A DNA stretch of 51,828 nt from a virus, in the IMG/VR virus record IMGVR_UViG_3300006928_000010, positions 1 to 51,828 of that record. One strand, 5' to 3'. The notes under the pieces are model-generated. The model was not told the DNA's origin, did no database searches, and saw only the letters and a program-made list of their open reading frames with translations. Positions 7,866-16,383 of the stretch are shown here, one piece after another. Position 1 is the stretch's first letter. Each line of letters begins with the position of its first letter. Made by a program: the position numbers and the translations under genes.

Positions 7866-10252
7866 TGATTATTGATTGGTTCACCGATGACCCATACGAC
7901 CCACCCGTTCTCTATGAGCGTACTCGTGGGGCTGATGGGGTACTACATGAGCGATACATCATGAAGGGCGATGAAGACTATGTTGAGCCTTTCTTTTGGG
8001 TAGCACAGGCCGCACCACAGTATGTGATGAACCGTCTTAGGGCGCACAGGGCTACCGTACACAAGGACATTACGGCAACAGGGCTTGACAACAAGCCACT
8101 GATGAAGGTGACAGTACGCCACCCGAATCAATTGTGGGAAGTCAAAGAGAAGTGTGGCAAGTGGACATACGAGGCTGACCTCAACTACCTCGACCAAGTG
8201 TTGCTCACGAACTACCCCGACAAACTACCGGAGTTCAAACCTCGGATATGGTACTTTGACCTTGAATGGGACACGGAAGACCAGTCCACTACTGTCATGG
8301 CTGTGTCCGATACATTCAGTGACCACCCTGTAGTGTTCGCTTGGAGCGAGGAATCTATTCGTGACACAGTACGGAAGACCGAATGGATTGACCGCTACGA
8401 AGGCTACGAGTTGCGTACCTATCCTAACATGGATGAGATGCATGACGGCTTCTTGTCATACCTTGAGGAATGCAACCCCGATATGCTGGTCGCTCACGCA
8501 ATTGCTTGGGCTGACTTGCCTCACTTGTACGAGCAACTGGGTGTCGAGCGGGACCGCTTATCACCTGTTCGCAGGGTGATTGCACCCAGCAAGAAGACGG
8601 GCGCATACCGCACTACGGCACAACCCATCAAGGGCCGACTCATCTTTGACACTGCGGCGCAGTGGACCGATGGTAGTGGCTTTGAGGGTATATGGCAGAA
8701 GTCCGGTAAGGGTCAAGCACAGTCCCGCAAGTTGGACTGGTTCGCTACTGAACTTGGTTTCAGTGGTAAACTAACCAACGACATAGAAGGCATGACAGTC
8801 TTCAATGGATGGAAGGACTACTACGATGATTTCGTTGACTACTGTTTGGTCGATACCACACTATTGCGTGACTGTGATGAGAAGTTGAATTGCATCTCCT
8901 ATCACATTGCTATGCAACAGTTGGCTGGTGTATCGTTCGGTAGTACACACAAAGTCACTCGATACTTCCGAGGGTTGATTGGTCGGCGCACTGACCTCAA
9001 AGCACCCTCATCATACCTTCAAGACCGCCCCGAACTACAGGCGGCATGGGTGATGCCACCCGTACCGGGCCGACATGAGAATGTTGCACTGGTCGATTTC
9101 GCATCCCTATATCCTAACATCATACTCTCCGCCAACCTATGTTGGACTACATTGGTTGACGAACCGGGCGAAGGTATTCTCACACTGAAAGTACCACCAA
9201 AGGCTGACAAGAACGGCAACTTCATCCCCGGAACCGGTGGTACTTTCCACTGGAAGCAAGATGAAGAAGGCATACTTCCTTTCGTTGTTAAACAAATGCT
9301 CGCTCTCCGTAAGGAGTACAAACGCCTCATGCGTGAGGCTGATGACCCCGATACCAAACTGGGCTACAACATGCTTCAAATGGCCGTCAAGGTCGCTGTC
9401 AACGCCATCTATGGTATGACGGGGAGTAAGAAGGTTGGTGGACAGTGGAGTAGTTATGCCATCGCACAGTGTATCACCTACCTCGGTCGTGAGTCCATCA
9501 GTATGTTGGTGGACAAGAGCGAAGAAATGGGCTACCGTGGCCTCGCAGGTCACACTGACTCGTGCTACATTCAAGTGCCATTTGATGAAGCAGAAGAGGT
9601 GGCACAGAAACTCACCGACATTGCTCAAGATGAAATGGGGCTGAAATACCTCGATGTTGAGTTGGAGGCTTTCTTCCCATACTGGTTCACTGCTGGCATC
9701 AAGAACAGAAACTTTGGTGTGAAGTCATGGCCTGTTGAAGAAGCAGGTAGCATGAAGGTGACTGGTTTCGCTATGAAAGCATCAAGCGCAACCCCATTTA
9801 CTAAGCGTGTACAGAAGGAAACATTCAATCTCATTTGCAGTGGTGCTGATGAAGGTGAAGTCTTCGATGCGGTACGCCCTATGGTCAAGGCTGTCTATGG
9901 TGGTGGTGCATTGGATGATGTGACCGCCTACGGTCGTATCTCAAAGAAACTCCACGAGTACGACAAGGTAGTACCTAACACGGCTAAGGCGGCAAGATAT
10001 TCAAACAAGTACAATAACACTGATTTTAACAAAGGTGATAGCATCAAGTGGGTGTTCATCAATGGTGTACCCGAAGGTCAACCTCAATGCAATGTGATTG
10101 CCTATGATGATGCATCGGAGTTGGATGAGTATGAAATTGATTGGTCAACATGTGTTGAAAAGATGGTGACAAAGAAACTCAAGACGGTGTACGAAACACT
10201 TGGATGGGACTTAGAACGACTCACTGCGAAGCGAGTATTGAGGGAATGGTGA
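7865..10252 (+). CDS. polB: DNA polymerase family B with 3'-5' exonuclease
   Basis: A 795-residue replicative polymerase. Exonuclease motifs are present: Exo I FDLEWD (about 131), Exo II AHAIAWADL (about 212) and Exo III YCLVD (about 325). Polymerase motif A is DFASLYPNII (about 410) and motif B KVAVNAIYG (about 510). Motif C reads GHTDS (about 561-565) where the family normally has GDTDS, so the first aspartate is replaced by histidine while the second is kept. The region of the KKRYAG-like motif reads KNRNFG. Thumb sequence continues to the C terminus; no clear PIP box is seen there. The gene directly follows the clamp, and the pair would form the core replicase. Confidence 0.95.
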   Translation: MIIDWFTDDPYDPPVLYERTRGADGVLHERYIMKGDEDYVEPFFWVAQAAPQYVMNRLRAHRATVHKDITATGLDNKPLMKVTVRHPNQLWEVKEKCGKWTYEADLNYLDQVLLTNYPDKLPEFKPRIWYFDLEWDTEDQSTTVMAVSDTFSDHPVVFAWSEESIRDTVRKTEWIDRYEGYELRTYPNMDEMHDGFLSYLEECNPDMLVAHAIAWADLPHLYEQLGVERDRLSPVRRVIAPSKKTGAYRTTAQPIKGRLIFDTAAQWTDGSGFEGIWQKSGKGQAQSRKLDWFATELGFSGKLTNDIEGMTVFNGWKDYYDDFVDYCLVDTTLLRDCDEKLNCISYHIAMQQLAGVSFGSTHKVTRYFRGLIGRRTDLKAPSSYLQDRPELQAAWVMPPVPGRHENVALVDFASLYPNIILSANLCWTTLVDEPGEGILTLKVPPKADKNGNFIPGTGGTFHWKQDEEGILPFVVKQMLALRKEYKRLMREADDPDTKLGYNMLQMAVKVAVNAIYGMTGSKKVGGQWSSYAIAQCITYLGRESISMLVDKSEEMGYRGLAGHTDSCYIQVPFDEAEEVAQKLTDIAQDEMGLKYLDVELEAFFPYWFTAGIKNRNFGVKSWPVEEAGSMKVTGFAMKASSATPFTKRVQKETFNLICSGADEGEVFDAVRPMVKAVYGGGALDDVTAYGRISKKLHEYDKVVPNTAKAARYSNKYNNTDFNKGDSIKWVFINGVPEGQPQCNVIAYDDASELDEYEIDWSTCVEKMVTKKLKTVYETLGWDLERLTAKRVLREW

Positions 10253-10257
10253 ATAAA

Positions 10258-10647
10258 ATGGTAGAAAAGAATTGTATCGTTTGTAGTGAAATTTTTACTA
10301 CAACATCAAATGTAAGTACGGAATTAAAGAACATGTGCGAAACATGCTACAGTAATAGAAAACAATCTCGGATGATGGCGAACTACACTAAGAAGTTAGA
10401 AGCATCAATCATATCATTGGAGGACCGAGTGCTACAGTTAGAAAACATGCTTAGTACCACTGTGGAAGTAATGGTGGCGGCAGAAGTGATGAATCAAATA
10501 ACTCAACTACCAAACCCCCTATTGAAAATTGAAGAGGTCAAAACCGAACTTGAAACTAAATTGATGAAACTCAATACGAAGGTAGTCGAAGCAACAGGCG
10601 GTACAATGCTTAACATCAATCGCTCCAACAGGAGGAAGAAAAAATGA
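10258..10647 (+). CDS. Zinc-finger coiled-coil protein (129 aa)
   Basis: ATG 10258 is favoured because GGTGA lies at 10247-10251; ATG 10246, overlapping the polymerase end, is the alternative. The N terminus carries two cysteine pairs, CIVC and CETC, about 20 residues apart, typical of a small treble-clef or zinc-ribbon knuckle. Residues 40-115 look like a continuous coiled coil (LEASIISLEDRVLQLEN, then further heptads), and the tail is Arg/Lys-rich (NRSNRRKKK). A dimeric nucleic-acid-binding protein is plausible. The family is not recognised. Confidence 0.65.
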   Translation: MVEKNCIVCSEIFTTTSNVSTELKNMCETCYSNRKQSRMMANYTKKLEASIISLEDRVLQLENMLSTTVEVMVAAEVMNQITQLPNPLLKIEEVKTELETKLMKLNTKVVEATGGTMLNINRSNRRKKK

Positions 10648-10754
10648 AGTGCATAAAACCAATGATACACAGACCGGAGTTTCAAAGCAAATATCACTGT
10701 AAGTTATGTGAAGCAGAACGAATCATTAAGGAAATAACAGGTGAGGAAGAATGA
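10644..10754 (+). CDS. Tiny cysteine-pair protein (36 aa)
   Basis: A short frame from ATG 10644, four bases inside the previous gene's end, to TGA 10752-10754, which overlaps the next ATG at 10751. GGAGGAAG lies just upstream. The product has Cys3, His9, and HCKLC near residues 18-22, enough for one zinc ion, and a helical charged C terminus. The overlaps on both sides and the good binding site support a real gene despite the small size. Function unknown. Confidence 0.55.
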   Translation: MKCIKPMIHRPEFQSKYHCKLCEAERIIKEITGEEE

Positions 10755-11056
10755 AGGCGACAGACAATCCGAATATCAGCAAACCTGTGAAAAATCTATG
10801 GCGATTCAAAGTGCGCTCGGATTTACCCGATGGGACATTTTATCTGTATTTCACCAGTAAAAAGGCAGGTATTGATTATATGGAATCGGAGTATTCTATT
10901 GAAACTAAACAAGAAATACACGATAGCATAGAACCTGTTATGTTGGATTGTGGGAATCTTTGGTATGACCCAAGAAGCGACATTTACGATTACACAGGGC
11001 AAGCAGGGATGCAAAGAGTTGTTGAAATTAAACCACCAAAGGAGGTTTTAGAATGA
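10751..11056 (+). CDS. Unknown protein (101 aa)
   Basis: ATG 10751 overlaps the previous stop and follows GGTGAGGAAG. The sequence mixes strands and short helices (WRFKVRS, GTFYLYFTSKKAG) and has no cysteine pair or catalytic motif. The FYLYFTSKKAGIDYM segment looks like a small strand-helix unit. It sits in a string of short overlapping genes between polymerase and nuclease. Function not recognised. Confidence 0.6.
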   Translation: MKATDNPNISKPVKNLWRFKVRSDLPDGTFYLYFTSKKAGIDYMESEYSIETKQEIHDSIEPVMLDCGNLWYDPRSDIYDYTGQAGMQRVVEIKPPKEVLE

Positions 11057-11250
11057 AGTTGATTGAAAAATGGGTAATAGAAGGCATAAAGAGTCTTAAA
11101 AACGATGTATTTACTCTTGATGAACTTAAGGGTGCGATTATAGATAAAAAAGGTTCAAGTATTTATATCGGAAGTCCTACTCAATTAGCCCACTATTGTA
11201 AAAGACACGCAAGAAAAGTTTCTGCGGGAACATATAGAAGGTCAAAGTAA
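11053..11250 (+). CDS. Small basic protein, possible helix-turn-helix (65 aa)
   Basis: ATG 11053 overlaps the previous stop, after GGAGG. The basic 65-residue product has three helical stretches and a basic end (HARKVSAGTYRRSK), compatible with a compact winged helix or helix-turn-helix domain: FTLDELKGAI, then a turn, then SPTQLAHYCKRHA as a possible recognition helix. No family is recognised. Confidence 0.55.
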   Translation: MKLIEKWVIEGIKSLKNDVFTLDELKGAIIDKKGSSIYIGSPTQLAHYCKRHARKVSAGTYRRSK

Positions 11251-11269
11251 TGAGCAAGGAGGAATACAA

Positions 11270-11548
11270 ATGAGCAGAATCGAAGATGAAGTATGCAAGA
11301 AGATTGCACAGCGAGCAGAAGTAGGCAAGAGCAAGTACGGGGTCACTATGGAAACCGCACCACTCTCCCGCCTTGAATGGCTTATCCACGCCCAAGAAGA
11401 GGCTATGGACTTGGCTGTGTACTTGCAGAAGTTGATTGAGATGGAGCAAAAAACTATCCACGAAAAAATGCAAGAACGAGCCGACCGTATTAACGATACG
11501 AGGCGAGCGCACCGTATTAACAAATTGAATGATGAGGCGAAAGAATGA
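11270..11548 (+). CDS. MazG-like / nucleotide pyrophosphohydrolase-like small protein
   Basis: ATG 11270 follows GGAGGA. The core around residues 10-58 (RAEVGKSKYGV, then LEWLIHAQEEAMDLAVYLQKL) resembles short tailed-virus proteins of the all-alpha MazG-like group, where the EExxD helix binds metal for hydrolysis of nucleoside triphosphates. Only one acidic helix is clearly visible here, so catalysis is uncertain. The C-terminal 35 residues form a long charged helix. In a virus with its own replisome such a protein could tune the nucleotide pool or alarmones. It overlaps the nuclease gene by four bases. Confidence 0.5.
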   Translation: MSRIEDEVCKKIAQRAEVGKSKYGVTMETAPLSRLEWLIHAQEEAMDLAVYLQKLIEMEQKTIHEKMQERADRINDTRRAHRINKLNDEAKE

Positions 11549-12576
11549 GATGGAATCCTACTGGTGATGATAGTCGCCCACGCATTGACGATTACCTTGA
11601 GGCTACTGGTAATCAATTGGAGGCTGACTCGTACAAGAGTAGCACCTACGCTTGGAATCCGAATGAGGATGACACTACTATCCTCCGAGTCACCAAGTCA
11701 AGTTATGGTACATTCGGCTGGTGTCCACAGCAATACTACATTGAGAAGTTCTTAGGTATTCGTGGAGAAACAGTTGACCACCACATACGAGGGCTGAATG
11801 TCCACGACATGATGGAGTGGTTTTGGCTCAACTACACCGATGAACAAGAAAAATCAGTGTTAAAGTTGATTGATGAAGGTGATTTACTTGAGGCTGAAAA
11901 GTTATTCAACAGTGCTATACCATCCCCTCCCGAACCGTATGAGTTCGGTGAAGATGAGCAAATTGCACAATGGGTGAAATGGCAATTCAATCGCTTGGTT
12001 ATCACCAAAGGCGAGCAATGGCGACCCGTCGCTATTGAAGCAAACATACAGGCCACACGCTTCGTTGAAGTCGATGGCGTTCACATTCCTATTCACATGA
12101 ATGGTTTTATTGACGGGCTATTTGCTGACGATGATGGCTTCGCTCTTATGGAATTGAAGACCGGGAAGTACAACAAGAACAAACCCACGGCCATGCGTAA
12201 AGAGATGCAATTTTACAAGATGATGCTTGAGCATAGCCCACACTACGAGTTCCTTCCTATCACCCATTGGGGATGGGAGTTCCCCGGTGGTGGTATCAAC
12301 GGCGGCGATGGGCCTACCATGTTCTATGAAGATTCAAAGAAAGGAGGCAGACACGCTTCCAAGAGTATCGAGAAAGGTTTGGTGCGCCTACTTGAAGCAC
12401 ACCTAAACATGGAGTTTCCACCCGACCCCGGTAATAACGAGTTCAAATGTGGGTGGTGCAGTTATCAAGAACACTGCGAGTATTGGAATCCGGCTGATGA
12501 TTTAGAATGGCTGGAAAGTTCCGGTGCGAATAAGTTCTTGGACAAATTAGAAAAAGATGGAGAAGATGAAAAATGA
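11545..12576 (+). CDS. Cas4/RecB-like PD-(D/E)XK nuclease with Fe-S cysteines
   Basis: A 343-residue protein with the RecB nuclease signature: Asp in NGFIDGLF (about 188), ELKTGK (about 203-208) and the following QFYKMML helix. Four cysteines frame the domain: one in FGWCPQQYY (about 60) and three in CGWCSYQEHC near the C terminus (about 302-311). This is the arrangement that holds an iron-sulphur cluster in Cas4 and AddB. Such nucleases trim DNA ends with 5'-3' polarity and serve viral recombination or replication-coupled end processing. No other CRISPR genes or repeats are nearby, so an adaptation role is not indicated. The N-terminal 45 residues are an acidic extension. Confidence 0.85.
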   Translation: MRWNPTGDDSRPRIDDYLEATGNQLEADSYKSSTYAWNPNEDDTTILRVTKSSYGTFGWCPQQYYIEKFLGIRGETVDHHIRGLNVHDMMEWFWLNYTDEQEKSVLKLIDEGDLLEAEKLFNSAIPSPPEPYEFGEDEQIAQWVKWQFNRLVITKGEQWRPVAIEANIQATRFVEVDGVHIPIHMNGFIDGLFADDDGFALMELKTGKYNKNKPTAMRKEMQFYKMMLEHSPHYEFLPITHWGWEFPGGGINGGDGPTMFYEDSKKGGRHASKSIEKGLVRLLEAHLNMEFPPDPGNNEFKCGWCSYQEHCEYWNPADDLEWLESSGANKFLDKLEKDGEDEK

Positions 12577-12875
12577 TGGAAGCAATTATGATTTTGGAGC
12601 GCATGTTGAATGATAATACTGGTACATTTAACATTGAAGTGAAAGTAAACAAAACGAGTGGTGGGCGTTTACCCAACCGTAAGATGTTCACTCGCCAAGT
12701 AATACGACAAACGAAACTAAGCGAGTTTATGGACATAGGTGGGGAAGCAACAAAGGAACACCCTTTGTTGGTTATTTACACGGTTCACCCCTCACACCTA
12801 CGGGTGACAAAGGTGAACAAATTGATTGATGCACTTTTGAAAGACCTCGAAATTTTACTACACGAAAAGCGGTGA
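12573..12875 (+). CDS. Unknown protein (100 aa)
   Basis: ATG 12573 overlaps the nuclease stop and follows GGAGAAGATGA; ATG 12576 is an alternative. The sequence begins with a helix, then alternating strands (GTFNIEVKVNK, HPLLVIYTVHP) and a final helix (VNKLIDALLKDLEILL). No cysteine pairs or catalytic motif. It lies directly before the primase and could be an accessory factor, but nothing in the sequence shows this. Confidence 0.6.
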   Translation: MMEAIMILERMLNDNTGTFNIEVKVNKTSGGRLPNRKMFTRQVIRQTKLSEFMDIGGEATKEHPLLVIYTVHPSHLRVTKVNKLIDALLKDLEILLHEKR

Positions 12876-12879
12876 TAGC

Positions 12880-13971
12880 GTGCCCTTCGTACCTATTGAC
12901 TACCCTCGTGAGGTACTCGAATTGCCGAGTAATGGTGAGCGGGGCTGGCGGCGTATTGTTCGTAGTTCAGCCGAACTTGAACAGTATTGGGCTGGTAAGA
13001 ACGGAAGTGGTAATGTGTACTTTACCGCTTACGGTTTCAATGAAACACAAGCACCTAAACACCACAGGGTTGACTACAACACACCGAAGATTCACCATTT
13101 TGTATTGGACTTCGATTGTAAGGATTTCAAGAGCAGGGGCAAAGATGTTCCATTTGAGGTTCCGCAAGCGGAAGTTAGGAAACTTCACAGTTATTTAATT
13201 GAAAAAGATACACTACACTACATTTGGTTTAGTGGGGGCGGCTACCATGTATGGGTTCCTTTGGCTAAGACCCTTGAACCTAAAAACGGTAATGAACTTT
13301 CACGCATAAAACACTCCGGTAGGTTGCTCATTAACAAATGGGAGAGCAAACTCGGTGGCCTACGATGCAATGACCCTACGGTAGCGTTCGATACAAGCGG
13401 TATGATACGAATACCCAACTCATACAACGCCAAGCGGGAGGTGTGGGGTGTACCGTTGAGTAGTGACCTCGTTATGAACGCATCATACGATGACTTGATG
13501 GATATAGGTCAAGAATCTCACACAGGCTATGTACAGTTAGGTAGCATCCCTATCGAATTAAACATTGTCAAGAGTGCCTTTGCTAACATGACACAAATAA
13601 AAACAGTGGAAATACCTACAGTATCACTCGATGACATTCACATGCTTCCGTGTCTTTCACAGGCCGCTATGGGTGGCGGCAATCCTACTCACAGGGCGAG
13701 GTTTCACCTTGCCTCCTACTTAGCCGACCGGCTTCGTATGTTCTTTCCCGCTTGGCGTATAGCCGAGAAGGAAAAGGAAGAGCATGTAGGTATGATTTCA
13801 AGAATCATTTCCGGTCAAGGTTGGGTGGACTATCGAAAAGAAAAAACAGAAGAACAGGTACGCAGTATCGTCATGTCGGGTTATCCACATGCCACCTGCG
13901 CCACACTTTACCAAGAAGGATTTTGCATAGGTAAATGCAAATACTACGACGGAACCGGCGATATGGAGTGA
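12880..13971 (+). CDS. priS: Archaeo-eukaryotic primase catalytic subunit (PriS-like)
   Basis: A 363-residue AEP-family primase that would make the primers for the viral polymerase. GTG 12880 follows GGTGA at 12871. Catalytic motif I is VLDFDCKD (Asp78 and Asp80), motif II is SGGGYHVWVP (about 119-128), and the third-motif region is followed by MIRIPNSYN. The C-terminal 25 residues carry three spaced cysteines (CATLY, CIGKC) that may bind metal as in plasmid and virus AEPs with a small PriL-like tail. No separate PriL subunit is seen. The following small gene and XPF-like nuclease are in the same operon. Confidence 0.9.
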   Translation: MPFVPIDYPREVLELPSNGERGWRRIVRSSAELEQYWAGKNGSGNVYFTAYGFNETQAPKHHRVDYNTPKIHHFVLDFDCKDFKSRGKDVPFEVPQAEVRKLHSYLIEKDTLHYIWFSGGGYHVWVPLAKTLEPKNGNELSRIKHSGRLLINKWESKLGGLRCNDPTVAFDTSGMIRIPNSYNAKREVWGVPLSSDLVMNASYDDLMDIGQESHTGYVQLGSIPIELNIVKSAFANMTQIKTVEIPTVSLDDIHMLPCLSQAAMGGGNPTHRARFHLASYLADRLRMFFPAWRIAEKEKEEHVGMISRIISGQGWVDYRKEKTEEQVRSIVMSGYPHATCATLYQEGFCIGKCKYYDGTGDME

Positions 13972-13975
13972 TACT

Positions 13976-14263
13976 ATGAGCAATATATTTGACGCATACG
14001 ATGATAAAATTAAACCTAAAAGAAGAAGAAACATTAACACGATTAAAAGAGTGATAAAATTACTCAAACATGGCAATAAAAATACACGAGAGATACACAC
14101 TCATCTCCATGAAACTTGGCCTCGATGGTGTCCAAGTATGCCTCGACTTGGAAATATTTTAAGTAAAAATCGTGAGTTTATTGAAGTCGGTAAAGAAAGA
14201 GCAGAAGCGAATTTATCCGGTGCCTACAATTTAGTGATTTGGGGGTTGGTTGATGAAACCTGA
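13976..14263 (+). CDS. Possible winged-helix DNA-binding protein (95 aa)
   Basis: ATG 13976 follows GGAGTGA. The product is strongly basic at the N terminus (KPKRRRN) and then shows a helical pattern (TIKRVIKLLKHGNKNTREIHTHLHE) that fits the first helices of a winged helix domain, followed by SMPRLGNILSKN, which could be a recognition helix, and a wing-like stretch. A virus-encoded regulator or a primase-associated DNA binder would fit the position. Its end overlaps the next gene by eleven bases. Confidence 0.6.
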   Translation: MSNIFDAYDDKIKPKRRRNINTIKRVIKLLKHGNKNTREIHTHLHETWPRWCPSMPRLGNILSKNREFIEVGKERAEANLSGAYNLVIWGLVDET

Positions 14264-14948
14264 CTTGATAATTGACAGTAATGAGCGTGGCTCGTTGTGT
14301 GAAGCCATTGAACGAAAGGCGAAGAAGGCTGGCCTAAATGTCGTAAGACAAACCCTTGTCGTAGGTGATTACCTACTCGGTGGTGCGTTAGTTGAGGCTA
14401 AAAGTATTCCCGACCTATTCCAATCATCTCACTCCGGTCACCTATGGCGACAACTGGATAACATGGATGCTAACTTTGAGCGTTTCTTCCTTGTCATACA
14501 CGGCTCAATTGAGAAGTACATCACGATGGCGAAGCGCAACGGTAAGCAAGTAAGTTATTCAAGAGTACAGGCCGAAATGACAGGTACTATCGCCCGTATT
14601 ATGAGCGACTTTGAATGCCAAGTATTCTTCACCCCCGATGTGAGTAGTGCATCTCAATTCATTGTGAAATTACATGACAAGTTGCACAAGCCAGCAAGCA
14701 AGCATGGCGCACAAAGCATACGAAGGGTAGCAAGCAATGACCTACGACTGGACATGATAATGACCGTACCCGGTGTTGGTCGTGAAGTGGCCGAACGCTT
14801 ACTCGAATCATGCGGTAGTATCGAAGAGATGTGCTTCCCCGAATCACTCAAGCAAATCAAAGGCTTGGGTGAGGTAAGAAGAAAACTACTCATCAAGATA
14901 CTTACAAGTGAAGAACCAGTGAAGCAAGAACGAAAAGTCCGACGATGA
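14253..14948 (+). CDS. XPF/Mus81-like ERCC4 nuclease with HhH domain
   Basis: A 231-residue protein with an N-terminal ERCC4 nuclease domain and a C-terminal tandem helix-hairpin-helix domain, the layout of archaeal XPF without the helicase part. Motifs are DSNERG (residues 8-13) and GDYLLGGALVEAKSIPDLF; the second normally contains ERKxxxD, but here the central arginine is alanine (EAK). The HhH parts are TVPGVGREVAERLL and IKGLGEVRRKLL. Such enzymes cut 3' flaps and branched forks during repair and replication. The substituted residue may weaken or alter cutting. ATG 14253 is used; the TTG just before it is less likely. Confidence 0.85.
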   Translation: MKPDLIIDSNERGSLCEAIERKAKKAGLNVVRQTLVVGDYLLGGALVEAKSIPDLFQSSHSGHLWRQLDNMDANFERFFLVIHGSIEKYITMAKRNGKQVSYSRVQAEMTGTIARIMSDFECQVFFTPDVSSASQFIVKLHDKLHKPASKHGAQSIRRVASNDLRLDMIMTVPGVGREVAERLLESCGSIEEMCFPESLKQIKGLGEVRRKLLIKILTSEEPVKQERKVRR

Positions 14949-14949
14949 T

Positions 14950-14982
14950 ATATAAAGAACAAAAGAAACAGGAAATGATACA
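14950..14982 (+). promoter_or_regulatory. TATA-like promoter of the helicase-chaperonin operon
   Basis: After the nuclease stop at 14948, bases 14950-14957 read ATATAAAG, followed by AACAAAAGAAACAG to 14971. These 22 bases are identical to 3745-3766. The box starts 33 bases before ATG 14983, against 34 at the clamp loader gene, predicting a start of transcription within a few bases of the ATG. The preserved spacer beyond the TATA box suggests a shared regulatory contact or recent duplication. Confidence 0.7.
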
Positions 14983-16383
14983 ATGACTCAAATTTCAAAT
15001 TACAAAGCCGTACAGAAGTTCCCCGTTCTTGAGGGGTACTTACACCACTTTTCACAAACTTCCATGATGAATGAAGTACCAGCACTACTTTCATTCTTTT
15101 TCATTCAAGGCCAAGTTGCCCTACCCTATGTCCGTATTCCTACTGGCGACTCCCACCTCGACCCTCGTGTACATGTATTTTGGATTCAACCTTCTCGTAC
15201 TGGTAAGTCAATCGCTTGGAACTTTATCAGTGATGTTATGGAAAATATCGAAGTCCCTTATGATGCATTCGCATCGGGAACAGATGCAGGTCTAATCGGC
15301 TCAACTAATCCAGTGCTTGATGAGAACCATAAACCCACAGGAGAATTTGAAACTGTTCCGGGCTTACTCGCAGGGCGCAAGGCTATCAACTTCGATGAAG
15401 GGTCTATCCTACTTACTCCAAATAAGCACAGTCAAGAAACTGTACTGTACCTACAAACAGCGTGTAATGCCGTTGGTAGCAACAGCAATGTACTGGTAAA
15501 ACACATGAAGGGAAATAAAATTGAGTGTGATTCTTTGGTATCTTTATGGATTACCACATACCCACCAAAGGGTGTTAAGGACTATGTGTTGACAAAAGGT
15601 ATCTTTCAGCGTGTACTGCTGTACTGGGCGCACTGGGACATGGGGATGCGTCAAGAGGTAAGCACTAATCGTCTTGCAACCTTTTGGCGAAGACCCGAAG
15701 AAAACGATTTGACTAAGGATGATATTTACGATTACTTCAAAACTACTGATAAACGCATTCGTGACCGCCTATTGAACTTGGCTGAAATAGAATTTTTACA
15801 GTGGAGTGAAATGAGTGATGATGAGCGAGAAGAAATAGTACAACAATACATGTGGGACATGTTCAAACCCGGTTTAAATTACACCACTGCGTTGTATCAA
15901 GCATCCGATGACATTTACAAAGAACTCGTTAAGATGAACCCTGCTATGTCGGAAATCGTAGCATCCTTCACACCGGGTATTGAGAACTACCTCGGTATCA
16001 TTTCCCTTCACATGGCCCTGCTTGACAAATCATGGGAAATCAAAGAAGAACATGTTGACATGGCTCATGAGATTTTACACGACCTGTTCCTAAACCTTAT
16101 CTCATGGCTTGAAGACTCCGTTGAAGTGAACGGAAACAAGGCCAAAGAGGGCAAATTGCTTGAGCAGATGCTCAAGGCGTACAACGATAGCGTGGGCTAT
16201 GAGATTGAAGGACACAACGGTGAATGGCGTAGGAAGCAAGCGGTACTCACAAAGTACACCGAAAACACCGGAGTATCGAAGAGTACAGCAGAAAGACATT
16301 TCAAGGATTATGCTTCCAAGATGTTTAACAGCCGCAAGCAAGGCAAGCGGATTTACTACCAACACAAGGCGGCGAAGAAATGA
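14983..16383 (+). CDS. P-loop NTPase, putative replicative helicase (DUF3987/MCM-like)
   Basis: A 466-residue protein with a variant Walker A QPSRTGKS (about 68-75), Walker B AINFDEGS (about 134-141), a likely arginine-finger segment FQRVLLYW (about 208), and a C-terminal winged-helix-like region (VLTKYTENTGVSKSTAERHFKDY). This order resembles DUF3987-type and MCM-like AAA+ helicases of viruses and mobile elements. As no other hexameric helicase gene is visible, it is the best candidate for the replicative helicase. The Walker A lacks the usual first glycine. It is the first gene behind the second TATA-like promoter and is coupled to the exonuclease gene (ATGA overlap). Confidence 0.65.
   Translation: MTQISNYKAVQKFPVLEGYLHHFSQTSMMNEVPALLSFFFIQGQVALPYVRIPTGDSHLDPRVHVFWIQPSRTGKSIAWNFISDVMENIEVPYDAFASGTDAGLIGSTNPVLDENHKPTGEFETVPGLLAGRKAINFDEGSILLTPNKHSQETVLYLQTACNAVGSNSNVLVKHMKGNKIECDSLVSLWITTYPPKGVKDYVLTKGIFQRVLLYWAHWDMGMRQEVSTNRLATFWRRPEENDLTKDDIYDYFKTTDKRIRDRLLNLAEIEFLQWSEMSDDEREEIVQQYMWDMFKPGLNYTTALYQASDDIYKELVKMNPAMSEIVASFTPGIENYLGIISLHMALLDKSWEIKEEHVDMAHEILHDLFLNLISWLEDSVEVNGNKAKEGKLLEQMLKAYNDSVGYEIEGHNGEWRRKQAVLTKYTENTGVSKSTAERHFKDYASKMFNSRKQGKRIYYQHKAAKK

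Noticed and set aside
11545-12576. Cas4 as part of a CRISPR system
   Set aside because: No cas1, cas2 or repeats nearby; the context is replication and recombination.
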